A DNA stretch of 64,000 bases. Origin: Arthrobacter sp. DNA4 (GTDB lineage: Bacteria; Actinomycetota; Actinomycetes; Actinomycetales; Micrococcaceae). The notes beneath the pieces are model-generated. The model searched no databases and was not told the DNA's origin. It saw only the letters and a list, made by a program, of their open reading frames with translations. This document shows positions 41,935 to 51,331 of the stretch, in pieces. A program made the position numbers and the translations under genes. The stretch spans positions 2,232,001-2,296,000 of the forward strand of contig NZ_CP101466.1 of assembly GCF_024362385.1 (NCBI RefSeq). The letters run 5' to 3'. Positions within the stretch are counted from its first letter, which is position 1. Each line of letters starts with the position of its first letter.

Positions 41935-43142
41935 AGATCGGGTTGACGGGCGGGATCGCCTCAGGGAAGTCGGTGGTTGCCGCGCGGCTGCAGGAACGCG
42001 GCGCCGTGTTGGTGGATGCGGATGCGCTGGCCAGGGAGGTGGTTGAGCCCGGGACCGAAGGGCTGGAGCGCATCGTGGGGGAGTTTGGCGAAGGAATGCT
42101 CGGCGACGGCGGACGGCTTGACCGCGCGCGTCTCGGGGCGGCGGTGTTCGGCAATCCTGAGCGCCTCGCCGCTTTGAACGCCATCGTCCATCCCCTGGTG
42201 CGCGCCCGCGCCGCCGCCATCACGGCAGCAGCCCCCGCTGACGCCGTGGTGGTCCAGGACATTCCCCTCCTGGTAGAGACCGGCCAGGGGTCCGCTTTCC
42301 ACCTGGTGGTGGTGGTGGATGCGCCGGACGACGTGCGGCTGCAGCGCATGCTCGAGCACCGGGGAATGACCGCGGAAGCAGCGCGTGCCCGGATGGACGC
42401 CCAGGCCACGCGCCAGGACCGGCTGGCCGCTGCCGACGCGGTCCTGGACAACTCCGGTACCGTTCAGCACCTGCTGGACCAGGTGGACCGGCTTTGGGAT
42501 GAGCGCCTGGTGCCCTTCGCCCGCAACCTGGTGGCGGGGAAACGCGCACCCCGGAACGGGGGACCGGTCCTGGAACCGTACCGGACGGACTGGGCGCAGC
42601 AGGCGGCCAGGATAGCGGCACGGCTGGTGGCGGCCGCACCCGGGCTCATCCTGGCCGTGGACCACATCGGCTCCACATCTGTTTCCGGCCTGGCGGCGAA
42701 GGACGTCATCGACCTGCAGGTGACGGTGCCTGACCTTGCGGTGGCGGCCACAATTGCACCGCTCCTGGCCGCAGCAGGCTTTCCGGCAGTACGGGACGTA
42801 GAATCCGACACTCCAAAGCCCAATGCTCCGGACCCGGCAGCATGGTTGAAGCGGTTCCATGCCAATGCGGACCCGTGCCGCGCCGTCAACGTCCACGTCC
42901 GGGCGGCCGGTTCGGCCGGATGGCGCTTCGCGCTGATGTTCCGCGACTGGCTGCGGAACGATCCCTCCGCGCTCCGGCTGTACGCAGCGCACAAGGCTGA
43001 CCTCGCGGCCCGGCACGCCGGTGCGGGGACCACCAGGTCCTACGCGGAGGCGAAGGAACCGTGGTTCACGGATGTCGCGTGGCCCCTGATGGCTGCGTGG
43101 GCCGAGGCAACCGGGTGGGAACCGCCGTCGTACGCGTCCTGA
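41928..43142 (+). CDS. coaE: Dephospho-CoA kinase fused to a GrpB/UPF0157 domain
   Basis: A 404-residue two-domain protein. Residues 1-200 are CoaE (last step of coenzyme A synthesis): Walker A GLTGGIASGKS (6-16), VDADALAREVVEPG, VHPLVR and VQDIPLLVETG, with RQDRL near the lid. Residues 205-404 are a GrpB/UPF0157 nucleotidyltransferase-like domain: DHIGSTSVSGLAAKDVIDLQV, then NVHVR and FRDWLR, and YAEAKEPWF. This fusion is typical of actinobacteria, where the extra domain's role is not settled. Both catalytic halves look intact. The start is GTG with no Shine-Dalgarno sequence. Confidence 0.93.
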   Translation: MLKIGLTGGIASGKSVVAARLQERGAVLVDADALAREVVEPGTEGLERIVGEFGEGMLGDGGRLDRARLGAAVFGNPERLAALNAIVHPLVRARAAAITAAAPADAVVVQDIPLLVETGQGSAFHLVVVVDAPDDVRLQRMLEHRGMTAEAARARMDAQATRQDRLAAADAVLDNSGTVQHLLDQVDRLWDERLVPFARNLVAGKRAPRNGGPVLEPYRTDWAQQAARIAARLVAAAPGLILAVDHIGSTSVSGLAAKDVIDLQVTVPDLAVAATIAPLLAAAGFPAVRDVESDTPKPNAPDPAAWLKRFHANADPCRAVNVHVRAAGSAGWRFALMFRDWLRNDPSALRLYAAHKADLAARHAGAGTTRSYAEAKEPWFTDVAWPLMAAWAEATGWEPPSYAS

Positions 43143-43210
43143 CACCGGTCCGCGCACCGGCCGATGTTCGCCGGTAACGGACGGGGCCGTCCAGTGTCGG
43201 TGCCCGGCTG

Positions 43211-43216
43211 TAAATT
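43211..43216 (+). promoter_or_regulatory. Predicted -10 box (TAAATT) for uvrB
   Basis: TAAATT ends six bases before the uvrB ATG at 43223. TAGATC follows directly and could be an alternative. No ribosome binding site is seen. Confidence 0.45.
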
Positions 43217-43222
43217 AGATCC

Positions 43223-45337
43223 ATGAGCCTTGCGCAGGAAATCAACCGTGTTGTAGCGCCCTTCGAAGTCATCAGCGAATTCAAGCCCGCGGGAGACCAG
43301 CTTACCGCCATTGCGGAGCTGACCGAGCGCATCAACAACGGTGAGAAGGACGTGGTGCTCCTCGGTGCCACGGGTACCGGTAAGAGCGCCACCACCGCAT
43401 GGCTCATCGAACAGGTGCAGCGCCCCACCCTGGTGATGGTGCAGAACAAGACCCTCGCCGCCCAGCTGGCCAACGAGTTCCGGGAACTCCTGCCCAACAA
43501 CGCGGTGGAGTACTTCGTTTCGTACTACGACTACTACCAGCCCGAAGCGTACGTGGCACAGACGGACACCTTCATCGAGAAGGATTCCTCCATCAACGAG
43601 GAAGTGGAACGCCTCCGCCACTCCGCCACCAACGCGCTGCTGACGCGCCGGGATGTGATCGTGGTGGCCACCGTGTCCTGCATCTACGGCCTGGGAACCC
43701 CCGAGGAATACATTTCCGGCATGGTCACCCTCCGAAAGGGTGCCGAAATGAACCGGGACGACCTCCTCCGCAAGTTCGTCTCCATGCAGTATGCCCGCAA
43801 CGACATGGACTTCCACCGCGGCACCTTCCGGGTGCGCGGCGACACCGTGGAAATCATTCCGATGTACGAGGAACTGGCCATCAGGATCGAGTTCTTCGGC
43901 GACGAGATCGAGAACATCCACACGCTCCACCCGCTCACCGGCGAGGTCATCCGCGACGAGGAAGAGATGTACGTCTTCCCGGCTTCCCACTATGTGGCCG
44001 GCCCGGAACGGATGGCACGGGCCATCAAACGGATCGAGGATGAACTGGCAGACCGGCTGAAGGTGCTGGAAAGCCAGAACAAGCTGGTTGAAGCGCAGCG
44101 CCTGCGGATGCGCACCACGTACGACCTCGAAATGATGCAGCAGATGGGGTTCTGCAACGGCATCGAGAACTACTCGGCGCACATTGACGGCCGCGGGCCC
44201 GGCACCGCGCCGCACTGCCTGCTCGACTACTTCCCGGACGACTTCCTGCTGGTGGTGGACGAGTCCCACGTGACCATTCCCCAGATTGGCGCCATGTACG
44301 AAGGCGACATGTCCCGCAAACGGAACCTGGTGGACTTCGGCTTCCGGTTGCCTTCCGCCATGGACAACCGGCCGCTGAAGTGGGACGAGTTCCTGGAACG
44401 CGTGGGCCAGACCGTCTACCTCTCCGCCACCCCCGGCAAGTATGAGCTGGGCAAAGCAGACGGCTTCGTCCAGCAGATCATCCGTCCCACCGGCCTGGTG
44501 GATCCCGAGGTGGTGGTCAAGCCCACCAAGGGGCAGATCGATGACCTCCTCGGCGAGATCAAGACCCGGGTGGAGAAAAATGAGCGCGTCCTGGTGACCA
44601 CGCTGACCAAACGCATGGCGGAGGACCTCACCGACTACCTGCTGGGCCACGGCGTGAAAGTCGAATACCTGCACTCCGACGTCGACACCCTGCGGCGCGT
44701 GGAACTCCTGCGTGAACTGCGGTTGGGATCTTTCGACGTCCTGGTGGGCATCAACCTTCTCCGTGAGGGCCTGGACCTTCCCGAGGTGTCCCTGGTCAGC
44801 ATCCTGGACGCGGACAAGGAAGGCTTCCTGCGCTCCTCCACCTCGCTGATCCAGACCATCGGACGTGCCGCCCGCAACGTCTCCGGCCAGGTGCACATGT
44901 ACGCAGACCGGATCACCGACTCCATGGCCAACGCCATTGACGAAACCAACCGGCGCCGCGCCATCCAGGTCGCGTACAACAAGGAACATGGCGTCGATCC
45001 CCAACCGCTGCGGAAGAAGATCGCCGACATCACGGACCAGTTGGCCAAGGAAGACGCCGATACCGATGCGCTGCTGGGCAGCTTCGACTACGGCAAGGGC
45101 AAACGCGGCATCACAGGGGCAAACAAAGCCGGGGCCAAGAAGGGCGCGGCCCAGGTCCGTTCCGACGGGCTGGCGGCCGCACCGGCGGAGGACCTGGTGG
45201 GCCTGATCGAGCAGCTGACGGAACAGATGCATGGCGCGGCGGCCGAGCTGCAGTTCGAGGTGGCGGCGCGGATCCGCGACGAGGTCAGCGAGCTGAAGAA
45301 GGAGCTGCGGCAGATGCAGGCGGCAGGCCACGCCTGA
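43223..45337 (+). CDS. uvrB: Excinuclease ABC subunit B
   Basis: A 704-residue UvrB helicase-like protein. Walker A is GATGTGKS (48-55), the beta-hairpin region reads [20 protein letters not shown], and [13 protein letters not shown] is the DEAD-box equivalent. Later motifs are [29 protein letters not shown] and [10 protein letters not shown]. The C-terminal UvrC-binding coiled coil is present ([20 protein letters not shown] to [13 protein letters not shown]). It loads onto damaged DNA with UvrA and recruits UvrC. The full gene is intact and of usual length. uvrA and uvrC lie 11-17 kb downstream on the same strand. Confidence 0.97.
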   Translation: MSLAQEINRVVAPFEVISEFKPAGDQLTAIAELTERINNGEKDVVLLGATGTGKSATTAWLIEQVQRPTLVMVQNKTLAAQLANEFRELLPNNAVEYFVSYYDYYQPEAYVAQTDTFIEKDSSINEEVERLRHSATNALLTRRDVIVVATVSCIYGLGTPEEYISGMVTLRKGAEMNRDDLLRKFVSMQYARNDMDFHRGTFRVRGDTVEIIPMYEELAIRIEFFGDEIENIHTLHPLTGEVIRDEEEMYVFPASHYVAGPERMARAIKRIEDELADRLKVLESQNKLVEAQRLRMRTTYDLEMMQQMGFCNGIENYSAHIDGRGPGTAPHCLLDYFPDDFLLVVDESHVTIPQIGAMYEGDMSRKRNLVDFGFRLPSAMDNRPLKWDEFLERVGQTVYLSATPGKYELGKADGFVQQIIRPTGLVDPEVVVKPTKGQIDDLLGEIKTRVEKNERVLVTTLTKRMAEDLTDYLLGHGVKVEYLHSDVDTLRRVELLRELRLGSFDVLVGINLLREGLDLPEVSLVSILDADKEGFLRSSTSLIQTIGRAARNVSGQVHMYADRITDSMANAIDETNRRRAIQVAYNKEHGVDPQPLRKKIADITDQLAKEDADTDALLGSFDYGKGKRGITGANKAGAKKGAAQVRSDGLAAAPAEDLVGLIEQLTEQMHGAAAELQFEVAARIRDEVSELKKELRQMQAAGHA

Positions 45338-45375
45338 CGTCCGCGGCCGGGTACCCGGCTGGGGTACAGTTAAAG

Positions 45376-45500
45376 CACGTAGGGGAGTATCCCAAGCGCT
45401 ACGATCGTCAACACGCAGGGCACAGCTGCCCCGCCGGGCGTAGCGGGCCGCCACATCAGCACCAAGTGCACAGGCAGGCCGGAGAGACTTACACCACTTT
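45376..45500 (+). promoter_or_regulatory. Probable yybP-ykoY (manganese) riboswitch upstream of terC
   Basis: The untranslated region before terC contains AGGGGAGTAT at 45381-45390, ACGATCGTCAACAC at 45401-45414 and GGAGAGACTTACAC at 45481-45494, the conserved loop-type elements of the yybP-ykoY Mn2+ riboswitch, separated by a GC-rich variable stem (45421-45480). TerC proteins are classic targets of this riboswitch. A -10-like TACAGT lies at 45365-45370, just upstream of the start of the element. Confidence 0.75.
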
Positions 45501-45524
45501 GTGTACCCCGCGAAAGGCTGCCCT

Positions 45525-46553
45525 GTGCTCGACTTGCCCGTATGGTTCGAGGTTGGCTCATTTGCCGTCCTCGGCCTGATTCTCCTGATCGATCTCCTCC
45601 TGGTAGTGCGGCGCCCGCACGAGCCGTCCATGAAGGAGGCCGGTCTGTGGGTGGCCTTCTACGTCACCCTTGCCCTGGCCTTCGCCGGCGCCATGTTCGC
45701 CTTCACCGGCCCCGAATTCGGCAGCCAGTTCGTTGCCGGCTGGGTCACGGAGTACAGCCTCAGCATCGACAACCTGTTCGTGTTCATCATCATCATGGCC
45801 AGGTTCTCCGTGCCGAGGAAGTACCAGCAGGAAGTCTTGATGGTGGGCATCATCATCGCGCTCATCCTGCGCGGCATCTTCATCATGCTGGGTGCCATTG
45901 TCATCGAGCAGTTCAGCTGGGTCTTCTACATCTTCGGCGCATTCCTGCTGTGGACAGCCTGGAAGCAGGCCCAGGACGAAGGCGAAGAGGAAGAGGACCG
46001 CGAGAACCCGCTGATTGCGAAGATCCGCAAGGTCATCCCGATGTCGGAGAAGTTCGACGGCGGCAAGCTGCGTACCGTAGTCAACGGCAAGAAGGTCTTC
46101 ACCCCCATGGTGATCGTCTTCATCACCATCGGCCTCACGGACCTGCTGTTCGCAGTTGACTCCATCCCCGCGATCTTCGGCCTGACCCAGAGCCCCTTCA
46201 TTGTCTTCACCGCCAACCTGTTCGCCCTGATGGGCCTGCGGCAGCTGTACTTCCTGCTGGGTGGCCTGATGAACCGGCTCATCTACCTCAAGCACGCCCT
46301 GTCCTTCATCCTGGCGTTCATCGGCATCAAGCTTGTCCTGCACGCCATGCACGTCAACGAGCTACCCTTCATCAACGGCGGACAGCACATCGAGTGGGCA
46401 CCTGAGATCCCCACCTTCGTCTCACTCGCCGTGATTGTGGGCACCATCATCGTCGCCGTCGTCGCCAGCCTGCTCAGCTCCAAGGCCCAGGCCGCCAAGG
46501 TGGATCCGCGGCTTGAAGAGGACGCCCGGAAGAGCCACAGCGACGCCGAGTAG
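45525..46553 (+). CDS. TerC family integral membrane protein (likely metal exporter)
   Basis: A 342-residue membrane protein with about nine hydrophobic helices. The TerC signatures are TEYSLSIDNLFVFIIIMARF with its membrane Asp, and ITIGLTDLLFAVDSIPAIFGL. A large acidic cytosolic loop (QDEGEEEEDRENP) lies between. TerC/Alx-type proteins export manganese or help metallate exported proteins. The riboswitch upstream supports a manganese role. GTG 45525 is chosen because AAAGG lies seven bases before it. An earlier GTG at 45501 overlaps the riboswitch 3' end. Confidence 0.9.
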   Translation: MLDLPVWFEVGSFAVLGLILLIDLLLVVRRPHEPSMKEAGLWVAFYVTLALAFAGAMFAFTGPEFGSQFVAGWVTEYSLSIDNLFVFIIIMARFSVPRKYQQEVLMVGIIIALILRGIFIMLGAIVIEQFSWVFYIFGAFLLWTAWKQAQDEGEEEEDRENPLIAKIRKVIPMSEKFDGGKLRTVVNGKKVFTPMVIVFITIGLTDLLFAVDSIPAIFGLTQSPFIVFTANLFALMGLRQLYFLLGGLMNRLIYLKHALSFILAFIGIKLVLHAMHVNELPFINGGQHIEWAPEIPTFVSLAVIVGTIIVAVVASLLSSKAQAAKVDPRLEEDARKSHSDAE

Positions 46554-46577
46554 GCGCGCCCCGGCGCATTCCCCTCC

Positions 46578-46611
46578 GGTAATCCCGGCCGCCTGGGCGG
46601 CCGGGATTACC
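46578..46611 (+). terminator. terC transcription terminator
   Basis: A perfect 15-pair stem (46578-46592 with 46597-46611) closes a CTGG loop, followed by CCTTTAAG. It begins 25 bases after the terC stop. The convergent peptidase gene ends about 165 bases further on. Confidence 0.82.
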
Positions 46612-46776
46612 CCTTTAAGCCTCCGCAGCACGGACGGTTTCCGCCTCCACCGTGGTCTGGGCTGTAACAGCTCCTGTTCGCCGGTCTTCGCCCGGATCCG
46701 CTGCTGCTGGCACGGCGGCTTGCCGCGGCCAGCCGTCCTGGCCGCCGCCGTCGTCACCCGCACCTCACACCGGCGG

Positions 46777-48129
46777 TCAGCGGCCGCCTGAGCGGGCCAT
46801 GCCCAGGAGGCGGGCGAAGATCCTCTCGCCGTCGTCGGCGATCCCGTCATGGTGGAAGTCGGCAGTCTCCCAGACCTGCAGCCCGCGCACCGCAGCTGCC
46901 GTGCGCAGGGAAAGGTCCCGGTCAACGTAGATATCGTGCGAGTAGACCGCCGCTGCCACGGGAACGGTGTTGGCGGCCAGCACTTCCGGGTCATACAGCG
47001 GCTTCCAGTCCTGCTTTGCGGCGAGCAGGTCGGCCACCTCCCGCAGCGGCTGGAGGGCCGGGTCCTGCTCGAAGTACCACGGGTACACCATTTCGCCGGT
47101 CAGCAGCAGCGGTTCGGCGTCGGGCCTGAACCAGGGGTTCTCCCGGAGCATGCGCCAGGCTGACCAGTTGGTGGCCTGCTCCTGGCCGTAAATGGATTCA
47201 TGCATGAGGGCGTACAGCGGGTTTGAACGCCGCGAGACCACACCCTGGAGCTGCTCCAGGAAAGTGTCGGACAGCCTGGGGCCACCCGCGGTGTCCACGA
47301 ATGCGTCCTCCAGCAGGTAATGCAGGCTGTCCACCCGGGTGTTGCCGCCCAGGAATGCGCTTACCATCTGGAACCGCTCCACGGTGAGGGGGCTGCCGTC
47401 GGGCAGGAGTTCCGGTGTGCAGCGCAGGTGGCGGGCAATCCGCTCCACCGCATCCCGGTCCTCCGGATACCAGCCGAAGTATTCGTCGTTCCGTGCCGCT
47501 ACGCGCTGGAAGGTGGCCCGGTACACGTCGTCCGCGCTGCCCGTGAGAGGTGCCAGGCCGCCAGTGATGAGGGCTTCGCGCAGTCCTTCGGGGGCGAAGG
47601 ACAGGTATGTCAGGGCGCAGAAGCCGCCATAGCTTTGGCCGTAGATGGTCCAGGCGGGTGATTCCAGGGCACGGCGGATCAGCTCCGCGTCCGCCACGAT
47701 CGAATCGGCCCTGAAATGCTCCAGGTAGGCAGCCTGTTCGGCAGCGGACCCGCGGGCGGGCAAGGTCCTGCGGTCGACGGGCGTCGAGAGCCCGGTGCCG
47801 CGCTGGTCCAGCATCAGGATGCGGAAGTCCTGCGCTGCGGCCTTGCTCCAGCCGCCCAGGGAGCCCCATCTGTTGCCGCGGCCGCCCGGGCCGCCCTGCA
47901 GGAAAAGGAGCCAGGGCAGCTGTGCGGCCGCCTCCGCGCTGTGCGCCGCCGAGACATACTCGCGGGCGAACACCGTGATGGTCTCTGCGGAGCCGTCGGG
48001 CGGTGCGGAATGGTCCAGGGGGACCGTGAAGTAGTGCTCCACGGTGCGCATGCCACGGAATTCGTGCGTTGCCCTGACCTCATGGCCCGCAGCGGGGACC
48101 GCTGCCCGGCGCACGTCAGCCCTGGGCAT
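46777..48129 (-). CDS. Alpha/beta-fold peptidase S33 (proline iminopeptidase-like)
   Basis: A 450-residue S33-type serine peptidase. LLFLQGGPGGRGNRWG is the oxyanion HGGPG-like motif, ILMLDQRGTGLSTPV the conserved strand, GQSYGGFCALTYLS the nucleophile elbow, and VYSHDIYVDRDLSLRTA to WETADFHHDGI the acid/His end. It likely removes N-terminal proline or similar residues from peptides in the cytosol. The ATG at 48129 overlaps the end of the upstream acetyltransferase gene by 14 bases, so the two are co-translated. A longer frame upstream reads through that gene in another frame. Confidence 0.87.
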   Translation of the reverse strand: MPRADVRRAAVPAAGHEVRATHEFRGMRTVEHYFTVPLDHSAPPDGSAETITVFAREYVSAAHSAEAAAQLPWLLFLQGGPGGRGNRWGSLGGWSKAAAQDFRILMLDQRGTGLSTPVDRRTLPARGSAAEQAAYLEHFRADSIVADAELIRRALESPAWTIYGQSYGGFCALTYLSFAPEGLREALITGGLAPLTGSADDVYRATFQRVAARNDEYFGWYPEDRDAVERIARHLRCTPELLPDGSPLTVERFQMVSAFLGGNTRVDSLHYLLEDAFVDTAGGPRLSDTFLEQLQGVVSRRSNPLYALMHESIYGQEQATNWSAWRMLRENPWFRPDAEPLLLTGEMVYPWYFEQDPALQPLREVADLLAAKQDWKPLYDPEVLAANTVPVAAAVYSHDIYVDRDLSLRTAAAVRGLQVWETADFHHDGIADDGERIFARLLGMARSGGR

Positions 48130-48631
48130 GGGCGGAAAGGGAGCCGCGGGAGGCCGCACATCCAAACTGGTCCAGCGCCTCCCCGGTGAGCCGGAAAGTG
48201 GACCACCCGTCCATGGGGCGGGCACCAAGGCGGCGGTAGAAATTGATGGAGGGCTCGTTCCAGTCCAGTACACTCCATTCCACGCGTGCGTAGCCGTTCT
48301 CCACGGCGATAGCGGCAAGGTGCTGCAGCAGGGCCTTGCCATGCCCTTCTCCCCGTGCCTCCGGGCTGACGTAAAGGTCTTCCAGGTAGATCCCGTGGAC
48401 GCCTTCCCATGTGGAGTAGTTCAGGAACCACAACGCAAAGCCCTGCACGGTGCCTGCCGCGTCCTCTGCCATGGCAGCGAAGATCCGTGGGTTGTCGCCG
48501 AACAGGGCCTGCTCCAGCAATTCCGGTGTGTTCCGGACGGCGTCGGGTTCCTTCTCGTAATGCGCCAGTTCGTGGATCATGCGGAGGATGGCGGGAACAT
48601 CGTGCCGGGTTGCGGGGCGGATTACACTCAT
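48116..48631 (-). CDS. GNAT-family N-acetyltransferase (SSAT-like)
   Basis: A 171-residue GNAT protein like spermidine/spermine or thialysine acetyltransferases: IRPATRHDVPAILRMIHELAHYEK at the start, IYLEDLYVSPEARGEGHGKALL as the acetyl-CoA loop, and WSVLDWNEPSINFYRRLGARP at the end. It probably acetylates a small polyamine or amino-acid amine. TAAGCT lies six bases before the ATG. It overlaps the peptidase gene by 14 bases. Confidence 0.88.
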   Translation of the reverse strand: MSVIRPATRHDVPAILRMIHELAHYEKEPDAVRNTPELLEQALFGDNPRIFAAMAEDAAGTVQGFALWFLNYSTWEGVHGIYLEDLYVSPEARGEGHGKALLQHLAAIAVENGYARVEWSVLDWNEPSINFYRRLGARPMDGWSTFRLTGEALDQFGCAASRGSLSAHAQG

Positions 48632-48637
48632 TGTTCG

Positions 48638-48643
48638 AGCTTA
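48638..48643 (-). promoter_or_regulatory. Predicted -10 box (TAAGCT) for the SSAT-like gene
   Basis: On the minus strand TAAGCT ends six bases before the ATG at 48631, without a Shine-Dalgarno sequence. Confidence 0.42.
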
Positions 48644-48693
48644 CCGCCGGGTCCGGCGGTACCGCCGCAGGCAGGGGAAGGGCTGGTCCGGGG

Positions 48694-51234
48694 CTAGAGC
48701 CGGTTCACATCCGTCACCCTCACCACGGCTGTTCCGGTCGCGTCGGAGTCCGCCAGGTCCACCTCCGCCGAGATGCCCCAGTCATGGTTGGCCGCCGGGT
48801 CGTCGAAGATCTGGCGGACCTTCCAGGTCCCCGGTTCTTCGGTGATGATGAGCAGGCCGGGACCCCGCGCATCCGGTCCCGTCCCGATGTCGTCGTGTTC
48901 GTCGAAGTAGTCGTCCAGCGCATCTTCCCAGCGCTCGGCACCCCAGCCGGAGCCGGCGTCGAGCTCTCCCAGCGCGGTGGCGTCCTCGTCGGCGAAAAGT
49001 TCCACGCGGCGGAACATCTCGTTGCGCACCATCACCCGGAACGCGCGGATGTTCGAGGTGAGCGACGGCGGCGGGGGCGGCGGCGCGTCGTGGGGCGTGG
49101 GCGCCGCACCGGACGCCAGCTCCTCCCACTCGTCCAGCAGGCTGGAGTCCACCTGCCGGACCAGCTCACCCAGCCAGGCCACAAGGTCTTCGAGGTCCTC
49201 CCGGAGCATGTCCTGGGGAACGGTTTGGCGCAGCGCTTTGAAGGCATCAGCGAGGTACCGCAGGACGATGCCTTCGGACCTGGCCAGGCCGTAGAACTGG
49301 ACGAATTCGCCAAAGTTCATGGCGCGCTCGTACATGTCGCGGACCACGGACTTGGGGGCGAGCTCAAAGTCGCCCACCCACGGTGCGGCCTTCCGGTACA
49401 CCTCGAACGCTTCGCCCAGGATATCGGCGAGCGGCTGGGGGTAGGTGACCTCGTCCAGCATGGCCATCCGCTGGTCATACTCGATGCCGTCGGCCTTCAT
49501 GGCGGCCACGGCCTCCCCGCGGGCCTTCTTTTGCTGCGCCGACAGGATCTGCCGCGGCTTCTCCAGGGTCGCCTCTATGACGGACACCACGTCCAGGGCG
49601 TACGACGGCGACTCCGGGTCAAGGAGGTCCAGTGCGGCAAGTGCGAAGGGGGAGAGTGGCTGGTTCAGGGCGAAGTTCGGCTGCAGGTGCACCGTCAGGC
49701 GGACCGTGCGGCCATCTGGCCCCTGCTCCTCCGGCGGGATCCGTTCGATGACTTCGGCGGCGAGGAGTTCGCGGTAGATGCCCAGCGCCTTCTTCATGAG
49801 CCGCAGCTGGGAGGAGCGCGGCTCGTGGTTTTCCGTGAGCAGCCGCCTGGCCGCGGCGAAGGGGTCGCCGGGCCGTTCCATCAGGTTCATCAGCATGGCG
49901 TGCGTTACCGTGAAGCTTGACGTCAGGGGGTCGGGGACAGATTCCACCAGCCGCTTGAAGGTGGGCTCACCCCAGGAAACAAAACCCTCGGGCGGCTTTT
50001 TCTTGACCACCTGGCGGAGTTTCTTCTGGTCGTCACCGAACTTGGCCGTGGCCTTCGCCATGGCCTTGACGTTCTCGACCACGTGCTCGGGTGCCTGCAC
50101 CACCACCGTCCCGGCGGTGTCATAGCCCGCCCTGCCGGCCCGGCCCGCAATCTGGTGGAACTCACGTGAGTTGAGCAGGCGGGTGCGGACGCCGTCGTAC
50201 TTGCTCAGGGCGGTGAGCAGCACGGTACGTATGGGGACGTTGATACCCACGCCCAGCGTGTCCGTCCCGCAGATCACCTTCAATAGTCCTGCCTGGGCCA
50301 GCTGCTCCACCAGCCGTCGGTACTTGGGCAGCATGCCGGCGTGGTGTACGCCGATTCCGTGCCGCACCAGCCGGTTCAGCGTCTTGCCAAACCCGGCGGC
50401 GAACCGGAAATTGGCAATGAGCTCTGCGATCCGGTCCTTTTCCTCCCGGGTGCACACGTTGATGCTCATCAGGTTCTGGGCACGGTCAATCGCCTCAAGC
50501 TGGCTGAAGTGCACCACATAGACCGGCACCTGCTTCGTGGAGAGCAGTTCCTCCAGCGTCTCGTGGACCGGGGTCTGGTGGTAGTAGTAGTGCAGCGGAA
50601 TGGGCCGCTCGGCAGAACTCACCGTGGTGGTGGCCCGGCCCGTCAGCGACGTCAGCCCCTCCTCGAAGCGGCTGACGTCACCCAGGGTGGCGGACATCAG
50701 CAGGAACTGTGCCTGCGGAAGCTCCAGGAGCGGGACCTGCCAGGCCCAGCCGCGCTGCGGGTCGGAGTAGAAATGGAACTCGTCCATGATCACTGCGCCG
50801 AGTTCGGCTGCAGCGCCCTCCCGCAATGCGATGTTGGCCAGGATTTCCGCGGTGCAGCAGATGATGGGTGCATCCTGGTTGACCCCGGAGTCACCGGTGA
50901 TCATGCCCACGTTCTCCGCGCCGAAAATGTCGCAGAGCGCAAAGAACTTTTCGGACACCAGCGCCTTGATCGGGGCGGTGTAGTAGCTCCGCCGTCCCTG
51001 GGCCATGGCCTGGAAGTGCGCGGCGATCGCCACCAGCGACTTCCCGGACCCCGTGGGCGTGGCCAGGATGACGTTCGCGCCCGTTGCCAGCTCCATGATG
51101 GCTTCGTCCTGGGCCGGGTACAGCGACAGGCCGCGGGTTTCCGTCCACTCCACGAACCGGGTGTAAAGGGCGTCGGGGTCGACGGCGGCGGTGTTGGGGA
51201 CGGACAGATCGCTCAGCTGGTCAACGAGTTTCAT
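48694..51234 (-). CDS. DEAD/DEAH-box helicase with C-terminal DUF3516 domain
   Basis: An 846-residue superfamily II helicase of the Ski2-like class with the actinobacterial DUF3516 tail. The core has LYPAQDEAIMEL, ATPTGSGKSLVA (Walker A), MDEFHFY (DEFH box), LLMSATLGDVSRFEE, VHHAGMLPKYRRLVEQLA and EFHQIAGRAGRAGYDT. The tail (about 450-846) holds a Pro-rich stretch (APPPPPP) before the final conserved strand. The role is unproven; RNA turnover or DNA repair are possibilities. The ATG at 51234 is preferred to a start at 51255. It diverges from the tam-like gene. Confidence 0.88.
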   Translation of the reverse strand: MKLVDQLSDLSVPNTAAVDPDALYTRFVEWTETRGLSLYPAQDEAIMELATGANVILATPTGSGKSLVAIAAHFQAMAQGRRSYYTAPIKALVSEKFFALCDIFGAENVGMITGDSGVNQDAPIICCTAEILANIALREGAAAELGAVIMDEFHFYSDPQRGWAWQVPLLELPQAQFLLMSATLGDVSRFEEGLTSLTGRATTTVSSAERPIPLHYYYHQTPVHETLEELLSTKQVPVYVVHFSQLEAIDRAQNLMSINVCTREEKDRIAELIANFRFAAGFGKTLNRLVRHGIGVHHAGMLPKYRRLVEQLAQAGLLKVICGTDTLGVGINVPIRTVLLTALSKYDGVRTRLLNSREFHQIAGRAGRAGYDTAGTVVVQAPEHVVENVKAMAKATAKFGDDQKKLRQVVKKKPPEGFVSWGEPTFKRLVESVPDPLTSSFTVTHAMLMNLMERPGDPFAAARRLLTENHEPRSSQLRLMKKALGIYRELLAAEVIERIPPEEQGPDGRTVRLTVHLQPNFALNQPLSPFALAALDLLDPESPSYALDVVSVIEATLEKPRQILSAQQKKARGEAVAAMKADGIEYDQRMAMLDEVTYPQPLADILGEAFEVYRKAAPWVGDFELAPKSVVRDMYERAMNFGEFVQFYGLARSEGIVLRYLADAFKALRQTVPQDMLREDLEDLVAWLGELVRQVDSSLLDEWEELASGAAPTPHDAPPPPPPSLTSNIRAFRVMVRNEMFRRVELFADEDATALGELDAGSGWGAERWEDALDDYFDEHDDIGTGPDARGPGLLIITEEPGTWKVRQIFDDPAANHDWGISAEVDLADSDATGTAVVRVTDVNRL

Positions 51235-51331
51235 TGACTTAAACCTTAGTGCCACGTTGCGGGCGAATCAGGCGGTCCGGCCGGGTTAGGCTACGCCTGG
51301 CCGCCGTGCATGCCAGAACCTGGAGAAAATC

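Noticed and set aside
43160..43172. GATGTTCG half-site upstream of uvrB as a LexA box
   Set aside because: Only one half of the palindrome is present and there is no matching second half at the right distance.
45346..45359. Perfect palindrome GCCGGGTACCCGGC after uvrB as a terminator
   Set aside because: It has no loop bases and no following U-run, and it lies within a general GC-rich stretch.
43040..45631. Minus-strand open frame of 863 codons opposite uvrB
   Set aside because: Antisense shadow. uvrB motifs on the plus strand explain the region fully.
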